Source: Streptomyces sp. GESEQ-35
GTDB lineage: Bacteria; Actinomycetota; Actinomycetes; Streptomycetales; Streptomycetaceae
Assembly (NCBI RefSeq): GCF_017948485.1
Contig: NZ_JAFFSX010000027.1
Span: 1-64,000 of the forward strand
Length of the DNA stretch: 64,000 bases
Direction: 5' to 3'
The notes beneath the pieces are model-generated. The model did no database searches, was not told where the DNA came from, and saw only the letters and a program-made list of their open reading frames with translations. Shown in pieces: positions 25,233-34,715 of this stretch. Numbering within the stretch: the first letter of the stretch is position 1; each line of letters opens with the position of its first letter. The position numbers and the translations under genes are program-made.

Positions 25233-27428
25233 GTGAAACAGGTTGTGCAGAACTACAAGAGCGGCGAGCTGGCGGTGCTCGACGTGCCGGCGCCGGGCTG
25301 CAAGCCGGGCGGTGTGCTGGTGCGCACCGCCTACTCGCTGATATCCACCGGAACCGAGCTCATGAAGGTGTCCGAGGCCGGCATGTCGATGCTGGGCAAG
25401 GCCCGCTCCCGGCCGGACCAGGTGGCCAAGGTCATGCAGAGCGTGGCCACCAACGGGGTGCCCGCCACCTATCGCAAGGTGATGGGCAAGCTGGACTCCT
25501 ACACGCCGCTGGGCTACTCGCTGTGCGGGGTGGTCGAGCAGGTCGGCTCCGGGATCGACGATGTGAAGGTCGGCGACCTCGTGGCCTGCGCCGGCAACGA
25601 GCACGCGCTGCACGCCGAGCTGAACTGGGTGCCGAAGAACCTCTACGCCCCGGTGCCGGACGGCCTCGCGCCGCGGCACGCGGCCTTCGGCACCGTCGGG
25701 TCGATCGCGATGCAGGGCGTCCGCCAGGGCGAGCCGCAACTCGGCGAAGTGGCGCTGGTCATCGGCCTCGGGCTGATCGGGCAGCTGGTGGTGCAGCTCC
25801 TCACCGCGTCGGGGGTCCGCGTCGTCGGGGTCGACCCCGACCCGGTGCGCTGCGAACTCGCCGAGCGCGTGGGCGCCGCGGCCTGCGGCGATCCCGCGTC
25901 CGCGGCCGTGGAGGCCGCCGTCGCCGAACTCACCGGCGGTCACGGCGTGGACCAGGTGTATCTGGCCGCCGGCGGCGGCAGCAACCAGCCCGTCGAGCTG
26001 GCCGCCCGGCTCTGCCGGGACCGCGGCCGGGTCGTCGACATCGGCAAGTGCCGCCTGGACCTGCCGTGGAACGCGTACTACGAGAAGGAACTCGACGTCC
26101 GCTTCTCCCGCTCGTACGGCCCCGGGCGCTACGACCCGGAGTACGAGCTCGACGGGCGCGACTACCCGATCGGCTACGTGCGCTGGACCGAGCGCCGCAA
26201 CCTGGCGTGCTTCCTCGATCTCCTCGCCCGCGGCCGCGTCGACGTGGAGCCCCTGGTCTCCCACATCGCCGACTTCGATGACGCCGTCGAGACGTACCAG
26301 AGCCTGAAGGACGGCGACCTGAAGGCCGTGGCCGTGCTGTTCCGGTACCCCGCACACACGGAAGAGGCGGAGGCCCCGGTGGTGTCCGTGCCCCAGGTGC
26401 GCCGCAGCGGCGGAGCGTCCACCCCGGCCCGGTCCGCGCAGACGCCGGTGCGGCTCGCGTTCGTCGGCGCGGGCAACTACGCGACGTCGATGCTGCTGCC
26501 GCACCTGACCCAGCGCGACGGCGTCGAGCTGTCGACCGTCGTCACCACGACGGCGCTGTCCGCGGCCAACGCGCAGCGGAAGTTCGGCTTCGCCGAGGCG
26601 ACCACCGATCTCGACGCCGTGCTCGGCGACAAGTCCATCGACGCGGTGTTCGTGGTCACCCGGCACAGCTCGCACGCCGAACTGACCCGCAGAGCACTTC
26701 TCGCCGGCAAGACCGTGTTCGTGGAGAAGCCCTTGGCCCTCACCGAGGACGAGCTGACCGGCGTACTCGCGGCGGTGGAGGAGTCCGGCAACGACCGGCT
26801 GCAAGTGGGCTTCAACCGTCGGTTCGCGCCGCTGCTGGGGGAGGCCAGGCAGCGGTTCGGCACCCGGACCGGTCCGGCGAGCCTCCGCTATCTGGTCAAC
26901 GCGGGCCGGCTCCAGCACGGCAGCTGGTATCTCCAACAAGGCACCGAGGGCTCGCGGTTCGCCGGCGAGGGCGGACACTTCATCGACACGGCGAGCTGGC
27001 TCCTCGGGGCCGATCCGGAATCGGTGTACGCGGTCGCCACGTCCGGCAACGAGGACCTCCAGGTCGTACTGCGCTACCCGGACGGATCCACCGCCACCAT
27101 CAGCTACGTCACCACCGGCGCACCCGGCTTCCCCAAGGAGACGCTGGACCTGGTCGCGGACGGCAAGGTACTGCGACTCGACGACTTCGTCCGTGCCTCG
27201 CTGTTTGTGGACGGAGGGGGCGGCCGTAAGAAGTGGGTCAGTTCGCGACTCCCCAAGGCCCGGGACAAGGGCCAGAACGCCGAACTGGCCGCGTTCATCA
27301 AGGCCGTGCGGACCGGCGGCCCGATGCCGGTGCCGCTGGAGTCGCTGGTCGCCACGACGGCGGCCACCCTCGCCGTGCAGGCCGGCCTGGCGGGCGGCGT
27401 GCCGGTCACGTTGGCGAGTGCGCGATGA
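25233..27428 (+). CDS. Bifunctional fusion: zinc-type MDR dehydrogenase + Gfo/Idh/MocA oxidoreductase
   Basis: A 731-residue two-enzyme fusion. Residues 1-390 are MDR-like: AYSLISTGTELMKVS, GYSLCGVVEQVGSGIDDVKV, a nucleotide site VALVIGLGLIGQLVVQLL, and DIGKCRLDLPWNAYYEKELD. Residues 415-731 form a Gfo/Idh/MocA enzyme: RLAFVGAGNYATSMLLPHL, the signature VFVEKPLAL (EKP) and GGHFIDTASWLLG with the catalytic-type His and Asp. The same fusion occurs in exopolysaccharide clusters. It may interconvert keto and hydroxy groups on a sugar or inositol-like intermediate; substrate unknown. I prefer GTG 25233, with AGGAG 7 bases upstream, over GTG 25212. Confidence 0.9.
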   Translation: MKQVVQNYKSGELAVLDVPAPGCKPGGVLVRTAYSLISTGTELMKVSEAGMSMLGKARSRPDQVAKVMQSVATNGVPATYRKVMGKLDSYTPLGYSLCGVVEQVGSGIDDVKVGDLVACAGNEHALHAELNWVPKNLYAPVPDGLAPRHAAFGTVGSIAMQGVRQGEPQLGEVALVIGLGLIGQLVVQLLTASGVRVVGVDPDPVRCELAERVGAAACGDPASAAVEAAVAELTGGHGVDQVYLAAGGGSNQPVELAARLCRDRGRVVDIGKCRLDLPWNAYYEKELDVRFSRSYGPGRYDPEYELDGRDYPIGYVRWTERRNLACFLDLLARGRVDVEPLVSHIADFDDAVETYQSLKDGDLKAVAVLFRYPAHTEEAEAPVVSVPQVRRSGGASTPARSAQTPVRLAFVGAGNYATSMLLPHLTQRDGVELSTVVTTTALSAANAQRKFGFAEATTDLDAVLGDKSIDAVFVVTRHSSHAELTRRALLAGKTVFVEKPLALTEDELTGVLAAVEESGNDRLQVGFNRRFAPLLGEARQRFGTRTGPASLRYLVNAGRLQHGSWYLQQGTEGSRFAGEGGHFIDTASWLLGADPESVYAVATSGNEDLQVVLRYPDGSTATISYVTTGAPGFPKETLDLVADGKVLRLDDFVRASLFVDGGGGRKKWVSSRLPKARDKGQNAELAAFIKAVRTGGPMPVPLESLVATTAATLAVQAGLAGGVPVTLASAR

Positions 27429-29392
27429 GCATGAGCGCGGGCTGGTACCTGCGGCGGCTGTCCCGGATGGGACCGCGGGAGGTCGGCGGCCGGGCGGGCG
27501 ACGCGGTGCGCAGGCGGCGGTGGCGGTCGGCGCGGCCGAACTGCCCGAGCGTGACCGGCGCCCGGTTCACCGCCGTACTCCCCGCCGGGACGATCGCCGC
27601 GGTGCCTCCGGACGCGGCGAAACGTCTCATCGCCGAGGCGGACCGGCTGATGTACGGCCACGCCGAGTATTTCGGCGTGGTACGCGACGACCTGGACGAC
27701 CCGGACTGGTGGTGCGACCCGAAGACCGGGCGCCGGGCTCCGTGGGGGTACGCCTTCGACGTGCCGTACCGGAACGAGGACGCGGTCGGCGACATCAAGC
27801 AGATCTGGGAGCTGTCCCGGCATCAGTACCTCACCGTGCTCGCCGCCGCCTACGCGGTCACCGGGAACGAGCGGTACGCCGAGCGGGTCGCCGAGCACCT
27901 GCGGTCATGGTGGGCGGCCAACCCACCGCTGCGCGGCGTGCACTGGATCAGCGGCATCGAGCTGGGCATCCGGCTGCTGTCCTGGGTGTGGATCCGCCGG
28001 CTGCTCGACGGCTGGCCGGGCGCGGCCGGTCTTTTCGAGGACAACCCGGTGGCGCTGAAACAGATCTGGCACCACCAGCGCTGGCTGGCCGCCTTCCCCA
28101 GCCGGGGTTCCTCGGCGAACAACCACGTCATCGCCGAGGCCGCCGGGCAGTTCGCGGCGGCCTGCGCGTTCGGTTGGTTCCCTTCCTCGGCGCGCTGGCG
28201 GGCCGGCGCGCTGCGGTCGCTGGAGCGGCACCTGCGCGGCAACACCTTCGGCTCCGGCCTCAACCGCGAGCTGGCCACGGAGTATCACGGACTTGTGCTG
28301 GAGCTCGGCCTCGCCGCGGTGGCCGAGGCGGACGCCGCCGATGTGCCGGTCCCCGCGTCCATCCGGCTGGTGCTGCTGCGGATGACCGACGCGCTCGCGG
28401 CCATCGTGGACAGCCGGTTGCGGCCGCCGCGCCAGGGGGACGCCGACGACGGGCACGGCCTGGTCCTGGACGGCGCTGGCACCGACCGCTGGGCCTCGCT
28501 GCTGGCCACCGGGGACGCCGTGTTCGGCCGGCTCGCCTGGTGGCCGGCGGTGACCGGCACCGATGTGCGCACCCCGCTGCTGGCCGCGCTCATCCGGCCG
28601 TACGCGAAAGACGGAACCGCACCGGCCGTGACCCGACCGGCAAGCCGGCCTGCCCACTTCGCCGACGCGGGCATGACCATCCTGCGCGGCCGTGCCGGCG
28701 ACCGGGAGATCTGGTGCCGCTGCGACGGCGGTCCGCACGGCTTCCTGTCCATCGCCGCGCATGCCCACGCGGACGCGCTGTCCGTGGAGGTACGGCACGA
28801 CGGGGTCGACGTGCTCGCCGACCCGGGGACGTACTGCTACCACGGGCAGCCCGAGTGGCGGCAGTACTTCCGCTCGACCCTCGGCCACAACACCGTGCAG
28901 CTGGACGGCGCTGACCAGTCCGTCTCCGGCGGCCCGTTCCTGTGGACCCGGCAGGCCCGCAGCCGCGTCATTGCCGCGGACACATCCGAAGAGGGTGTGG
29001 CCCGCTGGTGCGCCGAGCACGACGGTTACCAGCGCTCCGTGCACCGCCGCCGGGTGGAGCTGACCACCGCGAGCCAGGAACTGCGGGTGGTCGACGAGGT
29101 GAGCGGTCCGCGCCGGGACCTGAGCCTGGCGTTCCACCTCGGCCCGGCGATCGCCGCGGACCTGGTGGGGAACCGGGCCGTGCTCAGCTGGACCCGGGAC
29201 GGCGAGGAGCGCTCCGCGGTGCTCGACCTGCCCGGGCAGCTGTCCTGGCGGGCGCATCGCGGCGAGAGTGACCCGCCGCTGGGCTGGTACTCCGCCGGCT
29301 TCGGGCGCAAGGAACCCACCACAACGCTGGTCGGCACCGGCTTCGCCGACGGCGCGGAGGGCTTCACCACCGTGCTCAGGTTCCGGGGCTAG
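27425..29392 (+). CDS. Heparinase II/III-family protein (alginate/heparin-lyase-like)
   Basis: A 655-residue protein: an N-terminal alpha/alpha toroid (WELSRHQYLTVLAAAYAVTG and WISGIELGIRLLSWVWIRRL) and a C-terminal beta-sandwich. The conserved NNH (GSSANNHVIAEAAGQFA, near residue 230) and the sequence HAHADALSVEVRHDG, then ADPGTYCYHG and LGHNTVQLD, are hallmarks of Heparinase_II_III proteins (polysaccharide lyases 12, 15, 17 and 21 share the fold). No signal peptide is seen, so it may act in the cytoplasm or be exported unusually. It overlaps the preceding gene by ATGA. In this operon it could trim or clear a uronic-acid polymer, as alginate operons also carry a lyase. Specificity is unknown. 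Confidence 0.88.
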   Translation: MSMSAGWYLRRLSRMGPREVGGRAGDAVRRRRWRSARPNCPSVTGARFTAVLPAGTIAAVPPDAAKRLIAEADRLMYGHAEYFGVVRDDLDDPDWWCDPKTGRRAPWGYAFDVPYRNEDAVGDIKQIWELSRHQYLTVLAAAYAVTGNERYAERVAEHLRSWWAANPPLRGVHWISGIELGIRLLSWVWIRRLLDGWPGAAGLFEDNPVALKQIWHHQRWLAAFPSRGSSANNHVIAEAAGQFAAACAFGWFPSSARWRAGALRSLERHLRGNTFGSGLNRELATEYHGLVLELGLAAVAEADAADVPVPASIRLVLLRMTDALAAIVDSRLRPPRQGDADDGHGLVLDGAGTDRWASLLATGDAVFGRLAWWPAVTGTDVRTPLLAALIRPYAKDGTAPAVTRPASRPAHFADAGMTILRGRAGDREIWCRCDGGPHGFLSIAAHAHADALSVEVRHDGVDVLADPGTYCYHGQPEWRQYFRSTLGHNTVQLDGADQSVSGGPFLWTRQARSRVIAADTSEEGVARWCAEHDGYQRSVHRRRVELTTASQELRVVDEVSGPRRDLSLAFHLGPAIAADLVGNRAVLSWTRDGEERSAVLDLPGQLSWRAHRGESDPPLGWYSAGFGRKEPTTTLVGTGFADGAEGFTTVLRFRG

Positions 29393-29400
29393 GGGGGCGC

Positions 29401-30933
29401 GTGGGGATCAAGAGGCGGCACTGGGCGTTGGCGGCGGCACCGCTGGCGCTGGCCCTGCTGACGGCGACCGGCTGTGAGAGCACGCAGGGCGCCGAGAGTA
29501 CGCCGGACGCAAAGCCGACCGCCGCGCCGTCCACGCCCGTGGCCCGGGTGTGCGCCAAGCCCGCGGCCGGGCCGGCGAAGGCGCCGGCGGGCGCGGTGAC
29601 CGTCGACCCCGCGGTGGTCGGTGACCTGGCGGCGAAGACCGAGAGCAGCCCGCCGAACACCACGTTCTGGCTCCGACCGGGCAAGCACAGGCTCGACCCG
29701 GACCGCTACGCCCAGGTCATCCCCAAGGACGGGGACCGCTACCTCGGTGCGCCGGGCGCAGTGCTCGACGGCGGGAAGAAGAACCAGTACGCGTTCGGCG
29801 GCAGCGCCCGCAACGTCACCATCCGCTACCTGACCGTGCAGCGTTTCGTCGCGCCGCACGACGAGGGCGTGGTCAACCATGACTCGGCCGACGGGTGGGT
29901 GATCGAGCACGCCACGATCCAGTACAACTCCGCCGCCGGGCTGATGGCCGGTGCCCGTCAGCAGGTCCGCGCCAGCTGCCTGCGCGAGAACGGCCAGTAC
30001 GGCATGAACGCGTACCAGGCCAAGGGCCGCATCACCGGCCTGGTGGTCGAGGGCAACGAGATCGTGGGCAACAACACCGGCGACTGGGAGCGGCGGCGGG
30101 AGGGCTGCGGCTGCACCGGAGGCATCAAGTTCTGGGCCGTCAACGGCGCCGACGTACGCGGCAACTGGGTGCACGACAACCGCGGAACCGGATTGTGGGC
30201 GGACACCAACAACAACGACTTCCGCATCGAGAACAACGTGATCGAGGACAACGACGGCGCCGCGCTGATCTACGAGACCAGCTACAACGCGGTCATCAGG
30301 AAGAACACGATCCGGCGGAACAACTGGGTCGAGGGCCGCAGGGAAGCCGAGCGCGGCGACAACTTCCCGTACGCGACCGTCTATCTGTCCGAGTCCGGCG
30401 GCGAACCACGGGTCAAAGCGCGTACCGACAAGATCGAGGTCTACCGGAACGTGCTGGAGAACAACTGGTCCGGGATCACCCTGTGGGAGAACGCCGACCG
30501 GTTCTGCAACAGCCCGGCCAACACCTCGTCCGGTGACTGCACCTTGCTGGTGCGGGACACCGACAGCTGCGCGAGGCCGGCGATCGCCAAGCCGCCGCTG
30601 TACGCCGACTGCCGTTGGAAGACCCAGCGGGTGGACATCCACGACAACCGCTTCGTGCTGGACAAGTCCGTCGTCAAGTGCACGGAGAAGTGCGACCGCA
30701 TGGCGGTCCTCGCCAACTACGGCACCTATCCGGACTGGTCGCCGTACCAGGGCGAGCGGGTGGCTGAGGCGATCACCGAGAAGCAGCACAACCGCTGGCA
30801 CGACAACGTCTACCTCGGGCCTTGGCAGTTCGTCGCCCAGGACCAGAGCCAGGTGCTCGACTTCGGGCAGTGGCAGGGCACGCCCTACCAGCAGGACGCC
30901 GACAGCACCCTCGACCCTCGGGCCGGTGGTTGA
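29401..30933 (+). CDS. Right-handed parallel beta-helix lipoprotein (lyase/epimerase-like)
   Basis: A 510-residue protein with a lipoprotein signal: a KRRH start, hydrophobic stretch and lipobox TATGC (Cys about residue 24). Repeated beta-helix rungs follow: NVTIRYLTVQRF, GWVIEHATIQYNSAAG, GLVVEGNEIVGNNTG, GADVRGNWVHDNRGTG, DFRIENNVIEDNDGAA and AVIRKNTIRRNNW. This fold is used by pectate lyases, phage depolymerases and mannuronan C5-epimerases. The APHDEG loop superficially recalls the DPHD site of AlgG, but I would not call it an epimerase on that. Cysteine pairs (EGCGCTGG, CTEKCD) suit an outside location. It probably acts on the polymer after export. Confidence 0.85.
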   Translation: MGIKRRHWALAAAPLALALLTATGCESTQGAESTPDAKPTAAPSTPVARVCAKPAAGPAKAPAGAVTVDPAVVGDLAAKTESSPPNTTFWLRPGKHRLDPDRYAQVIPKDGDRYLGAPGAVLDGGKKNQYAFGGSARNVTIRYLTVQRFVAPHDEGVVNHDSADGWVIEHATIQYNSAAGLMAGARQQVRASCLRENGQYGMNAYQAKGRITGLVVEGNEIVGNNTGDWERRREGCGCTGGIKFWAVNGADVRGNWVHDNRGTGLWADTNNNDFRIENNVIEDNDGAALIYETSYNAVIRKNTIRRNNWVEGRREAERGDNFPYATVYLSESGGEPRVKARTDKIEVYRNVLENNWSGITLWENADRFCNSPANTSSGDCTLLVRDTDSCARPAIAKPPLYADCRWKTQRVDIHDNRFVLDKSVVKCTEKCDRMAVLANYGTYPDWSPYQGERVAEAITEKQHNRWHDNVYLGPWQFVAQDQSQVLDFGQWQGTPYQQDADSTLDPRAGG

Positions 30934-30934
30934 G

Positions 30935-32239
30935 ATGGGCGGAGACCTGCTGCGCGGTGCGCTGCCGGGCGGACCGGACACGGCGGGCACCCGGCCCGGC
31001 GCCGAACCGCGCCCGGCCGGCACACCGAAGATCGTCGGCATCGTCTGGGGGCTGCTGGTCCTCAACACGCTCGGCTCTGCCGGGGCGAAGACGATCATCC
31101 CGCTGCCCCGTTCCCTCATCCAGATGGTCACCATGGGCGCGCTGGTCGCCGCGTTCGCGCTGGCGCTCTCGGTCAATCTCCGGCTCCGCATCCGACCCAG
31201 TGCCTTCGTGCTCCTGCTCACCCTGCTGCTGGTGCCGAGCGTGATCTCCAGCGTGAACCTGGAGTCCGGGTTCGGCGCGCTGTTCCGCTGCGCCCGGCTG
31301 GCTCTCTTCATCGGCACGCTGTGGCTGCTCAGCCGCTGGTGGGACGGCAGCCTGACGTTCGTACGGCACCACATCCGGATGTACTTCGCGGTGCTCGGGT
31401 CGGTGGCCGCCGGCCTGGTCATCTCACCGGGCGCGGCCCTGCCCGAGCTCTATGGCGGGCGGCTGGTCGGCGCGCTGTGGCCGCTCCCCCCGCCGCAGAT
31501 CGGACAGTACGCCGCGGTGATCATCGGGCTCACCGTGCTGCTCGTAGTGGGCCGACGGATCGACAGGGCCGGCGCGGCGGTCGTCATCGTGCCGTCATTC
31601 GTCCTGCTCGCGCTGACCCATACCCGGACGGCCACGCTCGGCATGTTCATCGGGCTGGCGTTGGCGATCGGCTCGCTCATCCTGACCAGCGCCGCCGCCC
31701 GCCGGTTCTTCACCTGGGCGGTGCTGTGCGGCGTGGTGGCCGCGGTGGGGTTCGCCTCCGCGCTACGGGCGTGGTTCCTGCGCGGACAGAGCCAGGAGTA
31801 CCTCACCAGCCTCACCGGCCGGGCCAAGGTCTGGGACGCCCTGCTGGCAGCGCCCCGTACGGCCGGGGAGAAGGTGTTCGGCATGGGCCTGGGCGACAAG
31901 TCGTTCGGTGGGCTGCCGATCGACAACAGCTGGCTGGCCGTCTACCAGGAACAGGGTCTGATCGGCGTCACTTTGGTGGCGGCGATCATCATCGTGCTGG
32001 GCGGCGTCGCACTGCTGCGGCCACCGTCGCTCCAGCGGGCCTGCGCGATCTTCCTGATCAGTTACTGCGCGATCGCGTCGTACACCGAGGCCGGCCTCGG
32101 CGACGCCTCGCCGTATCTGCTGCATCTGGCCCTGGCCGCCTCGCTCCTCGCGGCACCTGCCGCGGCCACGCCCCTCTCGACGTCCGAAGCCCCTCGACGG
32201 CACATCCCGCGATGGGCCCGGAAATCGGAGGTGACCTGA
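30935..32239 (+). CDS. O-antigen ligase/polymerase-like membrane protein (Wzy type)
   Basis: A 434-residue integral membrane protein with about 10-12 hydrophobic segments, starting IVGIVWGLLVLNTLG. The Wzy_C/O-antigen ligase region is recognisable: FVLLALTHTRTATLGMFIGL (a conserved Arg pair before a membrane helix), a large loop with SLTGRAKVWDALLAAP, then GMGLGDKSFGGLPIDNSWL. In a Wzx/Wzy pathway it would polymerise repeat units on the outer membrane face. ATG 30935 follows the previous stop by one base; GTG 30926 in the same frame is an alternative that would overlap. Confidence 0.88.
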   Translation: MGGDLLRGALPGGPDTAGTRPGAEPRPAGTPKIVGIVWGLLVLNTLGSAGAKTIIPLPRSLIQMVTMGALVAAFALALSVNLRLRIRPSAFVLLLTLLLVPSVISSVNLESGFGALFRCARLALFIGTLWLLSRWWDGSLTFVRHHIRMYFAVLGSVAAGLVISPGAALPELYGGRLVGALWPLPPPQIGQYAAVIIGLTVLLVVGRRIDRAGAAVVIVPSFVLLALTHTRTATLGMFIGLALAIGSLILTSAAARRFFTWAVLCGVVAAVGFASALRAWFLRGQSQEYLTSLTGRAKVWDALLAAPRTAGEKVFGMGLGDKSFGGLPIDNSWLAVYQEQGLIGVTLVAAIIIVLGGVALLRPPSLQRACAIFLISYCAIASYTEAGLGDASPYLLHLALAASLLAAPAAATPLSTSEAPRRHIPRWARKSEVT

Positions 32240-32241
32240 GC

Positions 32242-33483
32242 ATGCACGTTCTCGTGGTGCACAACCGCTACAACTCGGCACAGCCGAGCGGCGAGAACAA
32301 GGTCGTCGACCAGGAGGTGGAACTGCTGCGCACGGCCGGCCATCGGGTCGAGGTGTTCGAGCGGCGCAGCGACGACATCGCCGCCCGGTCCCTGCTCGGC
32401 AAGGTTGCGGTGCCGCTCCTGGTGCCGTGGAACCCGGCGGTCCGCAAGGAACTCGCCGCCCGGCTTCGCACCGAGCGGCCGGATGTGGTGCACGTCCACA
32501 ACGTCTTCCCTCTCCTGTCGCCCGCGGTCCTGGCCGCCTGCGCCGACGCCGGCGTGCCCGCCGTGGCCACGCTGCACAACTACACCCAGGTCTGCCCTCC
32601 CGGCACGCTCCAGCGGGACGGCCGGCCGTGCACCGAGTGCGTCGGCTCCGCACCACTGCCCGCCGTCCGGCACGGCTGCTACCGGAACTCCCGCCTTGCG
32701 ACGGTGCCGCTCGCGGTCAGCCTGTCGGTCAACCGGCGGCGGTGGTGGTCCGGCGTGGAGCGGTTCTTCTGCATCTCCGCGGCGCAGCGCGACGTCCTGG
32801 TGCGGTCCGGCATGCCCGCCGAGCGGCTGGCGGTGAAGCACAACTTCGTGCCGGAGCCGGGCGTCCGCCGAGAGGGCACCGGAGAGCATCTGCTCTATCT
32901 CGGCCGGCTCGCGGAGGCCAAGGGCGTGCGCCTGCTCATGGCCGCGTGGGACGAGATCGCGGCGAGCGGCGGTGTGGGCGTGCCGCTCGTGATCGCCGGC
33001 ACGGGGCCGCTGGAGCGAGAGGTGACCGCCTGGGCGGTGGGCCGGGACGACGTGCGGTACGTCGGCCTGTACGACCCGGCCCAGTGCCGACAGGCCATCG
33101 CGCGGTCGGTCGCCGTGGTGGCTCCCTCGACGTGGCTGGAGGCGTTCGGCCTGGTGGTCGTCGAGGCGATGGCGGCAGGGGTGCCGACCGTCGCCGCCGG
33201 CCACGGCGCCTTCGTCGAACTCGTCGAGGACGGGGTGACCGGGCTGCTGCACCAGCCGGGCGAGGCCGCCTCGCTCGCGTCCTGCATACGCCGGATCGCG
33301 GCCGAGCAGGCCCGCAACCAGGAGATGGGCCAGGCGGCCCGGCGCCGTTACGAGCAGGGTTTCAGCCCGGCCGTCGGCCTTGAGCGCCTGGTGGATGAGT
33401 ACCGCACCGCGATCGCGGGTCGGTCAGTACTGGCTCGCGGCGGGGACACCCACGCGAACAGGGGGGATGGGGACAGTAGATGA
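32242..33483 (+). CDS. Glycosyltransferase family 4
   Basis: A 413-residue GT-B enzyme. The N-terminal domain starts MHVLVVHNRYNSAQPSGENK, typical of WcaL/GT4 enzymes in capsule loci. VVHVHNVFPLLSP and TLHNYTQVCP line the acceptor side, followed by a CPPGTL..CTECVG cysteine segment. The donor domain has LLYLGRLAEAKGVRLLMAAW, PLVIAGTGPLEREV and the E-x7-E motif EAFGLVVVEAMAAGVPTV. GGAGGTGA precedes the ATG. It retains configuration and uses a nucleotide-sugar donor. The last 20 residues are polar and overlap the start of the next gene. Confidence 0.93.
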   Translation: MHVLVVHNRYNSAQPSGENKVVDQEVELLRTAGHRVEVFERRSDDIAARSLLGKVAVPLLVPWNPAVRKELAARLRTERPDVVHVHNVFPLLSPAVLAACADAGVPAVATLHNYTQVCPPGTLQRDGRPCTECVGSAPLPAVRHGCYRNSRLATVPLAVSLSVNRRRWWSGVERFFCISAAQRDVLVRSGMPAERLAVKHNFVPEPGVRREGTGEHLLYLGRLAEAKGVRLLMAAWDEIAASGGVGVPLVIAGTGPLEREVTAWAVGRDDVRYVGLYDPAQCRQAIARSVAVVAPSTWLEAFGLVVVEAMAAGVPTVAAGHGAFVELVEDGVTGLLHQPGEAASLASCIRRIAAEQARNQEMGQAARRRYEQGFSPAVGLERLVDEYRTAIAGRSVLARGGDTHANRGDGDSR

Positions 33484-34715
33484 CACGATGCCGACTCTGC
33501 GGCTCGGCGACGCTGGCGAGCGTCGTCGATCTGGGGGCGACCCCGCCGTGTGAGAGTTTTCTCGCCGCCGACCAACTGGACCAGCCGGAGCCTGCGTACC
33601 CGCTGCACCTGCGGGTCTGCACCGACTGCTGGCTCGCGCAGATCCCTCCGCTGATCACGCCGGAGGAGACGTTCAAGGAGTACGCGTACTTCTCCTCGTA
33701 CTCGACCTCCTGGGTGGAGCACGCGCGTACCTTCGTCGCCGACGCCGCACAGAGGGTGGGTCTCGGCCCCGACGCCTTCGTGGTCGAAGTGGCCAGCAAC
33801 GACGGGTACTTGCTGAAGCACGTGGTGGACCGGGGGATCCGCTGCCTCGGCATCGAGCCGTCGGTGAACGTCGGTGCGGCGGCGCGGGACGCGGGTGTGC
33901 CCACGCTCACGGAGTTCCTGTCCCCGGACACCGGATCGGCCGTCCGCGCCGAGCACGGCCCGGCGGACCTGGTCGTGGCCAACAACGTGTACGCGCACAT
34001 CCCCGACGTCGTCGGGTTCACCGAGGGGCTGCGCGCCCTGGTCGCCGACGACGGCTGGGTCTCCATCGAGGTGCAGCACCTGCTGACCCTGATCGAGGAG
34101 AACCAGTACGACACGATCTACCACGAGCACTTCCAGTACTACACGGTCGCGTCCGCGACCCGGGCCCTCGCCGGCGGCGGACTCGCGCTCGTGGACGTCG
34201 AGTTGCTGCCCACGCACGGCGGCTCCATCCGGCTGTGGGCCCGGCCCACCGAGGCGGCAGGCGAACCAGCCGGGCGGGTGGCCGACGTACTGGCCCGGGA
34301 GAAGGCCGCCGGGCTCCAGGAACTGTCCGGGTACACCGAGTTCTCCGCCCGGGTGGCCAAGGTGCGCCGGGACCTCCTCAAGTTCCTCATCACAGCGGCC
34401 GAGCGCGGCGAGACGGTCGTCGGCTACGGCGCACCGGGCAAGGGCAACACCCTGCTCAACCACTGCGGCATCCGGCCCGACCTGCTCCCGTACACGGTCG
34501 ACCGCAACCCCTACAAGCACGGCAGGTTCACCCCGGGCACCCGCATCCCGATCCTGCCGCCCGAGCAGATGGCCGCCGACAAACCGGACTACGTCCTCGT
34601 CCTGCCGTGGAACCTGCGCGCCGAGCTGGCCGAGCAGCTGTCCTTCGTGCACGAGTGGGGCGGCCGACTGGTCTTTCCCATCCCGGAACTGAGCATTGTC
34701 GAGGTGAAGTCATGA
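33480..34715 (+). CDS. Sugar C-methyltransferase with N-terminal zinc-binding domain (NovU/TylCIII-like)
   Basis: A 411-residue SAM-dependent methyltransferase with the three-part layout of sugar C-methyltransferases. First comes a zinc knuckle (CRLCGS, then CTDCW about 40 residues later). The central SAM domain has VVEVASNDGYLL and the family pattern ANNVYAHIPDV. The C-terminal Methyltransf_14 domain contains VVGYGAPGKGNTLLN and DRNPYKHGRFTPGT. Relatives add a methyl to C3 or C5 of 4-keto-6-deoxy sugars, giving branched sugars. Coupled by ATGA on both sides; the next gene makes a CDP- or NDP-sugar. A keto-sugar substrate from the same cassette is likely. Confidence 0.92.
   Translation: MTRCRLCGSATLASVVDLGATPPCESFLAADQLDQPEPAYPLHLRVCTDCWLAQIPPLITPEETFKEYAYFSSYSTSWVEHARTFVADAAQRVGLGPDAFVVEVASNDGYLLKHVVDRGIRCLGIEPSVNVGAAARDAGVPTLTEFLSPDTGSAVRAEHGPADLVVANNVYAHIPDVVGFTEGLRALVADDGWVSIEVQHLLTLIEENQYDTIYHEHFQYYTVASATRALAGGGLALVDVELLPTHGGSIRLWARPTEAAGEPAGRVADVLAREKAAGLQELSGYTEFSARVAKVRRDLLKFLITAAERGETVVGYGAPGKGNTLLNHCGIRPDLLPYTVDRNPYKHGRFTPGTRIPILPPEQMAADKPDYVLVLPWNLRAELAEQLSFVHEWGGRLVFPIPELSIVEVKS

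Noticed and set aside
25050..26978. 642-codon open frame antisense to the asparagine-synthase and fusion-oxidoreductase genes
   Set aside because: It crosses two real genes, has shadow composition and matches no family.
29401..30933. Mannuronan C5-epimerase (AlgG) for the beta-helix lipoprotein
   Set aside because: Only a loose APHD/DPHD resemblance exists, and beta-helix rungs are shared by many enzymes; kept as a general beta-helix protein.
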